From NCBI RefSeq assembly GCF_964656455.1, contig NC_135713.1:189218187-189282186 (forward strand): 64,000 nucleotides of DNA, given 5' to 3'. The translations under genes were made by a program, and so were the position numbers. Under the pieces are notes generated by a model, which ran no database searches, was not told the origin of the DNA, and saw only the letters and a program-made list of their open reading frames with translations. Origin of the DNA: Halichoerus grypus (lineage: Eukaryota; Chordata; Mammalia; Carnivora; Phocidae). The stretch's first letter is position 1, and each line of letters begins with the position of its first letter. Shown here in pieces: positions 1 through 14,100 of this stretch.

Positions 1-630
1 AGAACGGGACTGGTAGGCGTGTCCCCTGTGCTCCCACTCACCTCCTCAGCTCCTCTGCACACTGTTCACCGACCTCTCCACCGCAGGGCCATCCCAGCAC
101 CTGTTCTGCCCCTCTCATCACAAAAACCATCACCCACCCACCTCCTGCCACACAGACTCCGTCCTTGCCTCCAGGGGCAGCCCCCCCCCCAACTTCTCCC
201 TTCCATACTGGAGAAGGGCAACCGACTCCTGAGTTTGGGGAAGGGGGGTGGTCATGGAAGAACAGAAACAGCATAGCCCTAGGAAGCAAAGAGACCTGGA
301 CTTGAGCCCCAGCTTTGCTGGAAGCCTCAGTGTCCTCACCTGTAAAATGGGACTAATCCCATTGACCAGCAGGGTAAGTTGCTGGGAGGTTGCAAGATGA
401 TGTGTATAAAGGGCTTTCTAACTGGCCTGGCCCTTCCCTCCCCTGCCCCTCACCCCCCCCCCCCCCCCCCCCCCCCACTGCACGAGGTATTAGAAGAACT
501 GACCCTGGGGACAAATACCCTGTCCCATCCTGGTTTGAAAACATAGGGCGCGGGAGTCTAGGGGCCTCTGTGGAGGCCTGAGCAGCCCCTCCTGGATTCC
601 AAGCCGATCCACTCCCCGTTCTGGCCCCAG
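1..630 (+). other. FKBP10 intron (partial) with MIR-like relic and long poly-C run
   Basis: Intronic sequence 5' of the first visible FKBP10 exon; no exon with a matching phase was seen. Positions about 280-410 resemble a plus-strand MIR (TCCTCACCTGTAAAATGGG core). A run of about 24 C residues at 453-476 lies about 155 bp upstream of the acceptor AG at 629-630. Confidence 0.6.
453..476 (+). repeat. Poly-C run
   Basis: About 24 uninterrupted C residues in an FKBP10 intron. Confidence 0.9.
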
Positions 631-2222
<1,592 letters not shown>

Positions 2223-3090
2223 AGGCCAGGGGCCCGGGCTCGAATGCAAAGGCCCACTTCTGGGAGGACAGTGGGCAGTGGGGCTGACCTTCCAAGAGTC
2301 ACCCTCCCCTGTGCTGGCAGGATGTCGAGAAAACATCTAGAACTTGGTCAGAGGAGACAACTCTGGTCATCCCACCAGCCCCCAAGTAAAATCCACAGCA
2401 CAGACCTCTATTCAGTTTTTCTCTTCTGACCCCAAACCCCTCCTTTACAAGTTTTGGAGTCACAAAGCCAAGCCGGCCATTGGCCGAGCCTCGGGGATGA
2501 ACGGGGCCATTGCTGGTGCTTCACCCATACCTCCCCTCCACGTCACCAGACACTGAACAAGGCCAAGCTTGTCCTTTATTTCCCCAAACTTCCCTTTTGT
2601 CCATACTTTTCCTTGTCGTCCCCAGCCACCCCCCGCTCCAGTCCCTATTCCTGTGTCGTGGCAGCTCCCCAGGAGTGTGAACCAAAACTGACTGGACGCT
2701 CAGCCTTCCTCTCTCCGCTCTGGCTGGCTTCTGTCCCACCCCCCTCCCCTGTGTCCCCGCACCTATGCTGTCCACCCCTCACTCCGGCCAGTAGTGGCTA
2801 AAGTGACCCTGGGGTGCCGCATTCAGGGCTGGGCTTGGTGTTGCCTTTCATCCCTAAAGAAGGCTGCTTTCTCTAAGGGACAGAGAAGAGGAAGAATATG
2901 AAGGGGGCAGGGGTGAGGATAACTACTTGGGTGGGTCTTGGGGCTACGAAATCCTTGGTTCTGGGCTGAGATAAACTTGGAAGAAGGGCTCGTGGCGGGG
3001 GGAGGGGGGCAGAGCTCCACACACTCAAAAGGCTAAATTGGTGTCAGATCCCTTTCTCCTTTGTACCAAATAAAAGACTAAACCAAAGGC
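2223..3090 (+). other. FKBP10: FKBP10 3'UTR with poly(A) signal
   Basis: Begins after the TGA at 2220-2222. A canonical AATAAA sits at 3069-3074 in the context ACCAAATAAAAGACT, so cleavage is expected near 3085-3095, giving a 3'UTR of about 0.87 kb. The 3' boundary is inferred from the signal only. Confidence 0.75.
3069..3074 (+). terminator. FKBP10: FKBP10 polyadenylation signal AATAAA
   Basis: Canonical hexamer on the sense strand about 850 nt after the stop codon, followed by GT-containing sequence (GGATGTGCTCTTCC). It is the only good hexamer seen between the stop and 3.1 kb. Confidence 0.75.
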
Positions 3091-4660
3091 CTCAGGATGT
3101 GCTCTTCCTTCCGGGGGCAGGGGGAGGCCCTTAGACCCAAGGACTGGGGAAGAAAGGGGAACAAAGCAGGCGCTCAAGATACTGTGTCCCTAGGTCTCTG
3201 CCTCGTGCCCCCTGAGGCCTAATCAGGGCCCTCCCCATGGAAAGGGAGCCCCTATCTGCTGGAGGGAGGGTGGGGAGTGGGCGTCTACAGAGGGGCCTGC
3301 GGGGAGGTGTGGAGAGATGATCCCTGTCTCCTAACTATCCCAACTGAATGGAAAGATGAGGTCCCTGACCTCAAACATGACATCAGAAACTCAAGGATTA
3401 AATTAAGCTGCACAGGTCGGATTCCTCTCTTCCATGTAGACTTGTTCCAATGCTAGGCTATCCCCACCTCTCCCTGCTCCTGGCTGCCAGCCATTACCTC
3501 CTGCTGGATCCTCCCTCCTGTCTGAAGGAAAGGTAACAGGGCTCCAATCTCCGGGGTCTTGAGGGAGGAGTTGCTTCAGCCAGCACCTGCCCGGCCGGAC
3601 TCTGGCCAGGACAACAAAGATGACCTAAGCCAGGAGAGGACAGGAGAGCGGGGGAGTCTTGGGGGAGAGACTGATGGTCCTGGACTCCCCGAACTGACCC
3701 ATCCCCCACGAGCACCCGCTTCTTGCCCAGGATCCCGAGACACGGCTTTTCCCTATGGCCAATCACGGACACTCCTGGCCCCAAAGCATCCCGAAGGCAC
3801 CTCAGGGTCTGACAATGGCTGTGGACCGGCCTCAGATGGTCACCACCCGCCCCCCAGAAGCGAACAGCCAGCTCAGGACCAGAGCCCGCGAGCAGGGGTG
3901 GAGGCGCGAAGCAGAAGAAAGGCGACGGCATCGGTCAGAAACACTGAAATCTGGCGCTAGCTCCTAGCTATGGAGTGGGAGCACGTTTCTGGTCTTTTCC
4001 GAGCCACCTATAGATGGGAACTACACCTACCTTCAGGGCCCTAGTGAAGAAGGCACTGCCGTCCCCTTCAGAGCCGCAGGGAAACGCATGTGCCACAGCT
4101 GGGCACCCTCTGCGGGAGGATGAGGGGAGCGTTTCTCTGAGGACAGGCTACAAAATGCCAGGTGAAACTGGTGGGTTTCCATTTTTTCTTCAAAAGGTGC
4201 CCTAGAGAGAATTCAGCTAGTTCTTGACCATCCAAGTCGACAGGGGAGGGAGAAGGAAAGAAACTGAAGGAAGCCCAGTGATGCAAGACGACGGAGCAGA
4301 AATCACTTCCACTTTACTGTGTCACTGAGTGCCTTCTCCCTTCAGGTCCCGGTCTTGACTCCCCTGAAGTCACCCATCTTCGTGGTCCTGGGCCCACATA
4401 AGGAAGAGAAGACGGCAGGAGCCAAGGGCACAAGAGAAAATCTGCACCCAAATGGATCCCTTTGGGGATCCATAAATAGGGAACTCTGCACACAGGGCTG
4501 GCCAGACCCAACTGACCCCAACTGAAGTTCAAGTTTAACGGCTACCTCAGCATCACGTGAAACCATTCCAGGTCAGAAACGCACCTTCCAATCCCGCTGC
4601 CCACCTCGGTCCCCAGACACATTTAGGACGTGCTCAGAGGGCCCTGTGAGTGAATTCCGT
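3091..4660. other. FKBP10/NT5C3B tail-to-tail interval, no gene seen
   Basis: About 1.6 kb of GC-rich, mostly unique sequence between two convergent 3' ends. Overlapping open frames of 133 and 145 codons at about 3494-3960 on opposite strands match nothing I recognise and look like chance frames. The NT5C3B 3'UTR could extend into this interval: a minus-strand AGTAAA variant lies at about 4313-4318. Confidence 0.5.
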
Positions 4661-4790
4661 GTTTTGTTTTGTTTTGTTTTAAGATTTTATTTTCTAAGTA
4701 ATCTCTACGCCCAATGTGGGGCTCGAACTCGTAAGCCAGAGATCAAGAGTCAAACACCCCACTGACTGAGCCAGCCAGCCCTGCACCCCC
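4661..4790 (-). repeat. Old Can-SINE in or after the NT5C3B 3'UTR
   Basis: Poly(T) tract, then AAGATTTTATTTTCTAAGTA and the old subfamily body (GGGGCTCGAACTC, GAGATCAAGAGTC, GACTGAGCCAGCC). Shorter CT-rich part than the young copies. It is in sense with NT5C3B and supplies an AATAAA at 4686-4691. Confidence 0.85.
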
Positions 4791-4818
4791 CAAATCAGAA
4801 CAGCTGTTTTTTCCTTTT

Positions 4819-4824
4819 TTTATT
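4819..4824 (-). terminator. NT5C3B: Candidate NT5C3B polyadenylation signal
   Basis: TTTATT on the + strand, AATAAA in the NT5C3B sense, about 340 nt after the stop. A second AATAAA at 4686-4691 belongs to the A-rich tail of an old SINE. Which one is used cannot be decided from sequence. Confidence 0.45.
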
Positions 4825-5164
4825 TTGATCTGTTTAACACATTAGATTTGTTTGAAGACTAGCTTCCCGTGTTTAAAAACTGGGGGTGGGGGAAGAACCC
4901 CTGGACTAGTTGGTCCCTAGAGTGCTAACACTCCGTAGGTCCTGTGTTCGCCTGGCTGGCCCTCCCATCCGGCAGGGCCTCCCGCCAGCCTCCGGAGAAC
5001 ACCACAGAAGACGCTGGGAGAGGAGGAGGGAGAGGCTGGGCTCGGCAGATGCACCCCCTGGGACTCTGCGCACACATAGGGCGCAGCAACGCTCCCCACA
5101 GGGTGGCCTCCTGGCGAGGCTCCCCCTTCCCCGCAGCCCGCAGCGCCTGGCCCCCCGCCCACGC

Positions 5165-8100
5165 TCAGGAGCCCTGCGTCTCTCTCCAGTCCCCGCGGGG
5201 CAGGATGTGTTGTAGCACCCCGTTGACCACGTCCAGCGTCTCGTCCTTCTCCAGCACAATGTCGTAGGAGTCCATGTAGCGCTCCCGCCGCTCTTCCACC
5301 TGCCCAGGGAAGGGGGATATAGTCCCCAGAACACCCTGACTTCTGCCTCTGCCTCTCAGGCACCCGGGGCAGGGGGAGGAGAACATTCGAGCTGCAGCTC
5401 CCCAAGAGCAGCTCCAGGTTACAGGGACCCGCCCTTTGGATGGCAACGGGCACAGGGTGCCACCATTAACCCTTGGGTCAATGGCAAAAGGAAAGGACGA
5501 GAATTAAAATTTAAAAACCAGATGTCACTTCTAATCCATCTGGCCTGAATTTTCACAAGGCTCAAGCATTCTGGAGGTCTTCAGCACCTGCTGGCTGGGC
5601 CAGGGCGAGGGACTGGTAGCCTTCTAACTTGACACCATGCTGTGTCCCTTTAGGACTATGGTGTTTTCATTTGGCCTCTGGTCTGTTCTTGTGTTTTCCT
5701 TCTCTGAATTGTAAACCCACCTCCTGAATACTGACATCTCCCACTTCAATCATGCCTTACAGGTATGATTGAGGAGGACTGTAACCAGCCCCACCACTTC
5801 CTACACTATGTACCATGGGTAGATGAACCTCCTTGCCTCGGTTTCCCCATCTGTAAATTGAGGCATACGAGGCACCACCTCAAAAGGCTGCTGTAAGGAC
5901 TAAACGGGTCAGTAGGCCTGGCACGTGGTGAGCACCCAGAGGAAGTGTCCCTGAACTCTGCTGTGGCGCCGTGTGCCCAACACAGCCATCATCACGGTGT
6001 CCCTAGGAGAATATAGCTTGTGGCTCGCCTCTGTGCCCTGGACACTGACCGCGCCCGGCACAGAGTGCTCGCTAGGCATTCGTTAACAGGCAGCGAAACA
6101 AAAGAGTGCCACTAAGACGGGAAGCCCCGGTCCCACACCTACCTTGTCATTTAAGAAGCCAATCTTGAGAATGTTCTCCACACCAGGAACCCCATCAGCC
6201 ATAGTGAGGTCCCCCATGGAGTCTCCCAGCAGGAGGATGTTGGTTTTGCCCTGAAGCTGCTGGAAGTACCCAGAGTTCTCACAAACGGAGCTGTTCTTGT
6301 TGTATGTGTGTATGAGCTGGCCCTTGAAACCCTGGAGGAAACCCTAAATAATCAAGAGACAGAAGGGCTGCAGGGACCATCCAGAGCCAGTGTCCACTGT
6401 CTCTGTCACAGAGGAAAGGGAATCCCAACAGCCAGAGACATGCCAACACCTCCTTGTAGTCTAAACTCGGGGCCAGCCAACTAGGTCCTGCAGCCAAATG
6501 TGGCCTATTTTTATAAATTCAGTTTGACCGGAACACAGCCAGCCTCGTCTGTCACATTGTGTTCATGGTTGCTTTTTTTCCACAGCACAGCTGAGTAGTT
6601 GTGACCGATCAGAGTCCATCCCACAACGTCTAAAATATCTACTACCTGGCCTTTTACAAAAAAGGCGTGTAACCCCTGATTTAAACTCACAAGGACCCTC
6701 AGACATCACTGATCAGCTACTCTGGTGGGAGCATGAAGCCATGACACGAGCACTGCTCAGACCACACGTGTGCTCACCCTCTGCGGCGGGCGCGGCCTCA
6801 CCCCAGGTGAACGGAGAAGTGGAGCCACTGGTGTGAGGGGAAGAAGTCAGAGTGTGGGTGAGTCAGAGCCGCCCACCTCTGGCTCCAGGAAGACAACTCA
6901 AAGTCTAAGCCCTGGAGTACCTAGGATGGCACATGACCTGGCACGGTGACACGGGGCCTGGGTGAACCCTAAATTAGGTACCCCAGGACACTGGGCTGTC
7001 AGTCAAACACCAAAGGGCGAGTCCTTCAGAGGTAACTGTCTCTAGCATGCATGAAGAAATAAATAACTGCCCGAGGGCAAGAAGCTAGCACGCTTTCCCT
7101 CCCTTTCCTCCCCAAGTCAGACTTCAGGGTTTCGGGTGCTACCTGAGGGGCTGGTGGTCCCCACCCCTCATCCACTCCCACCCTAAAGGAGAGCCGGCTC
7201 ACGTCTTCATCAAAGTCCATGTAGTTTGACACGATGTGGATGTTGGAGTGGAACACTTTCATCTGTCGGATAATCTCCTCCAGGATGTCACCAATGCCCG
7301 CAGAAAAGATGAAAAGGGGAATGTTGTTCTGGTAGAGGGTGTTGAAGAACGTCTTGTATCCCTCCCTGAAAAGAGATGGATGGATTCCACAATGGCACTG
7401 CCTCTGCTCCTGGTCTTTATTTTCTATTGGGGTGATGAATTTTTAAATTTTTTCTTTTTAAAGATTTATTTGGGGCACCCGGATGGCTCACTGGGTTAAG
7501 TGTCTGCCTTTGGCTCAGGCCATGGTCCCGGGGTCCTGGGATCGAGCCCCACATCGGGCTCCCTGCTCAGTGGGGAGCCTGCTTCTCCCTCTGCCTCTCC
7601 CTTTGCTCCTGCTTTCTCTCCCTCTCCTCTCTCTCTCACATGCTCTCTTTCTTTCAAATAAATAAATAAATAAATAAATAAAATCTTTTAAAAAAATAAA
7701 GATTTGTTTATTTATTTGAGAAAGAGAGTGTGTGGGTGGGGAGGGAGGGAGGGGCAGAGGGAGAGAGAGTCTTAAGCAGATTCCCCACGGAGCACAGAGC
7801 CTGACATGAGGCTCGATCTCAGGACCCTGAGATCACAACCTGAGCCAAAATCAAGAGTCGGAGGCTTAACCGACTGAGCCACCCAGGTGCCCCTAAATTT
7901 TTTCTTTTATTTCTTTCCTTTTTTTCTTTTAAGATCTTTTATTTATTTGAGAGAGAGAGCAAGCAGGGGGAGGGACTGAGGGAGAGGGAGAAGCAGCCTC
8001 CCCGCTCAGGACAGAGCCTGACATGGGGCTCGATCCCAGGACCCTGGGATCATGACCTGAGCCGAAGGCAGATGCTTAATGACTGAGCCACACAGGTGCC

Positions 8101-11100
8101 CCTAAAAACATTTTAAATTGAGGTATAAAATACATACAATAAATGGTTAACATGCACTAATCTTTTTTAAAATTTTTTATTGTTATGTTAATCACCATAC
8201 ATTACATCATTAGTTTTAGATGTAGTGTTCCATGATTCATTGTTTGTGCATAACACCCAGTGCTCCATGCAGAACGTGCCCTTTTTAATACCCATCACCA
8301 GGCTAACCCATCCTTCCACCCCCCCTCCCCTCTAGAACCCTCAGTTTGTTTTTCAGAGTCCATCGTCTCTCATGGTTCGTCTCCCCCTCCGATTTCCCCG
8401 CCTTTATTCTTCCCCTCCTACTATCTTCTTCTTTTTTTTTTTCTTAACATATATTGCATTATTTGTTTCAGAGGTACAGATCTGTGATTCAACAGTCTTG
8501 CACAATTAACATGCACTAATCTTAAGTGTTCAATTCAGTTAATATTTACATACGTATACACCCATGTAATTACTAACCAGATCAAGGTTCCCTTCCCAAC
8601 CAATGCCATCCCCTCCCGTTGTGACTTCATATCACTGCTGATCAGCTTTGCCTATCCTTGAACTTCATACAAATGGGCTATTGTTTGCTTGTTTGTTTCT
8701 GCCTTATTTTGCTGGAGCAAAATACAACCAGGTAGCTATCCGGGGCAGCTTCACTGAGGAAACACTCCAACCCCACCCTGGTACTTACTGGGTCTGCACG
8801 TGTCTCTACTTTCTTGGCTTTTCATGGCTCTCCCCAGTTCGGACACCCAATCCTGGAGAGCAGGCAACCACGTTGCCTCCTTCCTCTATGTGACCTCATC
8901 CCTCCTCCAGGAAAGAATATGGCAGCAGAACCCTATGGCCCAGCAATTGCGCTACTGGGTATTTACCCCAAAGATATAAATGTAGTGATCTGAAGGGGTA
9001 CCTGCACCCCAATGTTTATAGCAGCAATGTCCACAATAGCCAAACTATGGAAAGAGCCCAGATGTCCATGGATGCCTGGGTGGCTCAGTTGGTTTAGCGA
9101 CTGCCTTCGGCTCAGGTCATGATTCTGGAGTCTTGGGATCGAGTCCTGCATCGGGCTCCCTGCTCAGCGGGGAGTTTGCTTCTCCCTCTGACCCTCCCCC
9201 CCTCATGCTCTCTCTCTCATTCTCTCTCAAATAAATAAAATCTTAAAAAAAAAAAAAAAGAGCCCAGATGTCCATCGACAGATGAATGGATAAAGAAGAT
9301 GTAGTATATACATACAATGGAATATTACTCAGCCATCAAAAAGAATGAAATCTTGCCATTTGGGATGACGTGGATGGAACTAGAGGGTATTATGCTAAGC
9401 GAAATAAGTCAATCAGAGAAAGACAATTATCATATGATCTCACTGATATGCGGAATTTAAGAAACAAGGCAGAGGATCATAGGAGAAGAGAGGAAAAAAT
9501 AAAACAAGATGAAACCAGAGAGGGAGACAAACCATAAGAGACTCTTAATCTTAGGAAACAAACTGAGGGTTGCTGGAGGGGAGGGGGGGTGGGAGGGATG
9601 GGGTGGCTGGGTGATGGACGTTGGGGAGGGTATATGTTATAATGAGCACTAGGTATTATATAAGACTGATGAATCACAGACCTATACCCCTGAAACAAAT
9701 AATACATTATATGTTAATTAAAAAAAGAAGAAGAAGAATATGGCAGCAGAGAGAGCAGCACTGGGAAGGCCACTGATGATCAAGGATCCCAGGCCAGCCA
9801 ACTCCCATGTCTGGGTTAATCCAGAACACCAGTCATCATGGTGACCCCAAAGTCTTTTTACCACTGGAGAAAATAAGTTAGACGCTGTTTGTTCTGAGAG
9901 ATGAAGCCTTGGTCATATTCATACTACATCCACTAGCAGCAGACAGCTTCCTAGGAAGCACCCAAGGGTGAGAAATCCTTTAGCTGTACTCAGAGAGGAA
10001 AAGCAGACCTTCTTCACATCAGCCACTTACGGTGCTTTGTCTCTTCTGACTCCCCTAGCAACTAACTCCCCTCCACTCCTTCCCAGCCTCTTTTTGTGAG
10101 CAAACCAGTTCCAAATGTTTTCCAGAGCAAGAAGCTTACCTAAGCATTGCATTGGACTCTCTAACCACCTGGGCAATCTGAACCTTCTGAATCTTCTGTT
10201 GGCACAGGAGATCATGTGCTTTGGTCCACCTAGAAACAGACACCCCACAAAAGCCCAAATTCCAATCACTAAGGAGGAAAGTGTCCTTTCCCTTTTTAGG
10301 GCCAAGTCCTCTCTGGCAAGATTAATGGAGGCCTCATCCTTTTCCACCAAGCCACTTCCTGAAGAACTCTGGCTGTCCTTAAAAGGAAGACGGTGAGAAA
10401 GCCATACCCCAGCCACAGGAACAAGAACTGGGTGAGATAACCGCTGAAGTTAGAGCTCCTCTGAATCTCTCCCTCGGTGACCCCATGTTCTGGAGAACTG
10501 GGGCTCTGTCTCCTATAGGACATGCTGGTTCCTATAGGAGAGTTAGCTCCCCAAAGCACTTATTCCCCCAAACCAAGAGGCTTCTACCTCCTTCCAAGGA
10601 TTCTCACTGGGCCCCCACTCCAGCAGCAGCCACAAGTAGCCCCTTTGTGGCTAGACAGTTGGTTCTAATAGGTGGGCCAGGGGAATTCAGTAAGGTAAGG
10701 GGGCTTGCCACCTCATTCAAGCTCAGGAAAAAAATACCCACACCTGGACCAGTCCATTGTGGGGGCCAGGAGCAGTTCAAAACCACCGTCACTTACCATT
10801 CCACCATATGAGGTAACTTCTCTCTGATGGTCCGGTGTGGGTCAATCTCAATTGGGTAATAGTGGTGAAGGAGCGCTTTGAGCTGGGACATCCAAATGAA
10901 GAGAAAAGCTGTTAGTCCGCGCCAAGTTTTCCCCAGCGAAGTCCCACAGTTTAGCGTGAGAAAATAATCACCTAGAAGATGCAACTCTGTGTTAGGGAGT
11001 GACTGACATGCAGAGCTGGTCAGCCCTTCATACGCACCCTCAGAGTGTGAGGTCTAAGAATCAATAAAGATCTTTCGCTATCAGGTCATAAGTTACTAGG

Positions 11101-14100
11101 ATTTTGTTGTTATTCACTAGTTCAGTCAGCAGGGCTTAACCAATAAGAAGGGATTAATGCTGTATTTCCCAAAATGGGGTACACTTTTCTCAGGGGTAGG
11201 CAAAGTAACTTTAGGGGGCACATGGATAAACACTTTTCATTTTAGTAGCTTTGGATTCATTTTAATGCATATTAAGAAAAAAAAAAAACTAGGGGCACCT
11301 GGGTGGCTCAGTCATTAAGCATCTGCCTTCGGCTCAGGTCATGATCCCGGGGTCCTGGGATCAAGCCCCGCATCGGGCTCCCTGCTCTGCCGGAAGCCTG
11401 CTTCTCCCTCTCCCACTCCCCCTGCTTGTGTTCCCTCTCTCACTGTGTCTCTCTCTGTCAAATAAATAAATAAAATCTTTTAAAAAAAGAAAAAAAACCT
11501 AGCACATCAAATTCATGCTTTCACAAAGATTGCTTCTTTTCTAATTGCATTCAGATTTTTTTTTAATATTTTATTTATTTATTTGACACAGAGAGAGAGA
11601 GAGAGAGAGTACACAAGCAAGGGGAGCGGCAGGCAGAGGGAGAGGGAGAAGCAGACTCCCCGTGGAGCAAGGAGCCCGATGCGGGGCTTGATCCCAGGAC
11701 CCCGGGATCATGACCTGAGCCGAAGGCAGACGCTCAATTGACTGAGCACCCAGGCGCCCCGCATTCAGATTTTTAATAGTAACCCAACTTTAAGTAAAAC
11801 ATGTAGTAAAAATCACCCTAATAGATATGGCAAAAATCATGAAAGTGGAAGTAGAAAAATCATGGAAGTGAGTTTGGGACCCAGCATGTTAGTGGATAAC
11901 CATCACAACGCCAACATTGAGTAAACCACTTCACAAGCATCCGCATGTACCTCCTCCTGCTAAGATTTCCTTCCACGTCTGGGGAGACCGCTTCAGGGAC
12001 CATGTGTCACACAGGGCCAGTCAGTAACAGCGCCCAATAAAAATGGGAACTGATTGGGTAAAGAATTTTAACTTTAATATATGCACAGTCTCAGAATATT
12101 ATGAGATCAAATGTGGAGTCCCTGACCATGGGTCCAAAAGAGAGTCAAAGGCAAAGATCACACACTGACAAAGGGAGAAAGCTCCTGAAATGTATTAATG
12201 TGTGTTTTTTGGGGGGGGGGTGTGTTTCCCAATGTATGTGTTTTGGGGGGGGTGAGAACATTTTTATAAAAAGTATGAGAGAATTCAACAGAAGAATATA
12301 CTTTTTTTTTTTAAGATTTTATTTATTTGAGAGAGAATGGGAGAGAGAGAGATGGAGCACATGACAGGGGCGAGGGTCAGAGGGAGAAACAGACTCCCTG
12401 CTGAGCAGGAGCCTGATGCGGAACTCATCCCAGGACTCCAGGATCATGACCTGAGCTGAAGGCAGTCACTTAACTAACTGAGCCACCCAGGCGCCTCAAG
12501 AATATACTTTTTTAAAAAGAAAAAAGATTTCATGCATAAACTTTGCTGTATTAATTTTTTTTTTTTCGGGAGCTCATCAACACCCAGAATCTTAGTTTGC
12601 CCTAGCTTCATTATCCTAGAGCAGGCACCCAAACCTGCAGTCTTACACCTGGATGCAGCTTTCTGGAAGCTGGTAAGACAGGTATGTGAGGAACCACTAA
12701 CAGTGACTTACCAAAGGCAATTAATTAGTCCTGGAGCCAGAACTTACATTAAGCTAAAAGCGCATCTCCAGAGAGACAGGTTTTAGAGATATAAGAGCTA
12801 TCTATAATTTGTTGCCCATCTTTCTTTTTTTTTTAAGATTTTATTTATTTATTTGACAGTGAGATAGACAGAGCACAGGTAGGCAGAGTGGCAGGTAGAG
12901 GGAGAGGGAGAAGCAGGCTCTCTGCTGAGCAGGGAGCCCGATGCGGGACTCGATCCCAGGACCCCGGGATCATGACCTGAGCCGAAGGCAGCCGCTCAAC
13001 CGACTGAGCCACCCAGGCACCCTAATTTGTTGCCCATCTTAATAACAAGTAACCATGACAGAGTATTGAAAGAGCTGACCAAGATGACAGACTGACAGAC
13101 CGCGTAGTATGTGATTTAGTGAATTTCATAACGAAGTGAAACTAAATGATATAGTTATTCAGCAGAAAGAGCTCAGCAAACTGCAGAGAAACGTGCAACC
13201 AGCAGGGCTCTCCTCTGGCAAAGAGGACAGAACGTGGAGCAAAGTAAAATGAACTCCAAGGCTGCAGGATTTATAATATTTGTATGTATCTCATGGAAAT
13301 GGGCGTTATCATATATTGACATTAATTCAGAAGTCTTTCTTGATACCTGTTACCTTGCCAAAAAATTACATATTTTTTAAAAGACTTATTTATTCATTTT
13401 GGCGGGGGGAGGTGTGCAGGGGGAGGATCAGAGGGAGAGGGAAAGAATCTCAAGCAAACTCCCTGATGAGCAAGGAGCCCCTCGCCGGGCTCAATCCCAG
13501 ATCCCACCACCCTGAGCTAAAACCAAGGGTCAGATGCTCACCCCACTGAGCCACCCAGGTGCACCCCCCCAAATTATATTATTAAAGAAATAGCATAATG
13601 TAATGAAAAGAGTTTGGGACAGAATCGGATCTATGGGAAAACCAAGCTCTCTGTGTCTTGCCTGTATGACCCTTGAAGGAGTTGCTTATCCTCTTCAAGT
13701 GGTTCTATCCACCCCTGGGAGTTGCTGGAGGGTTAAAGAGCAAATGTTGAAGTCTCTTGTAAACTCTATAGCTAGCAGTATGCATAATACCCATATTCTA
13801 ACCACCAATCGTCATATGTCTTGAACAAAAAGGAAACACTGCCCCAGTGTGTGAGACTAGGTCCACCTGAACATAAGAACAACAATTTTTAAAAATACTA
13901 ATCTTCTAAGGTCTCTATCCTGGAATCTTTGATCCTAACCAATAACTATCTGAAGTAGTCCATAATGGCCATCTCTGAACAAAGAAGGGGAGTAACCCAC
14001 CTCATTCTGGCACTCCTCACTGATGATCTTGCTGTTATCCAGAATGTCTGCAAAAACACAAAACTCCTTTCATTTGCCACTTAGAAGCCACCATCTTGTC

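Noticed and set aside
3494..3960. Overlapping 133- and 145-codon frames between FKBP10 and NT5C3B
   Set aside because: No recognisable motif, low-complexity composition and mutual overlap on opposite strands; treated as chance.
8930..9733. Possible L1 ORF2 coding sequence
   Set aside because: Only the 3' end of ORF2 is present, 5' truncated and split by a SINE; it cannot encode a working protein.
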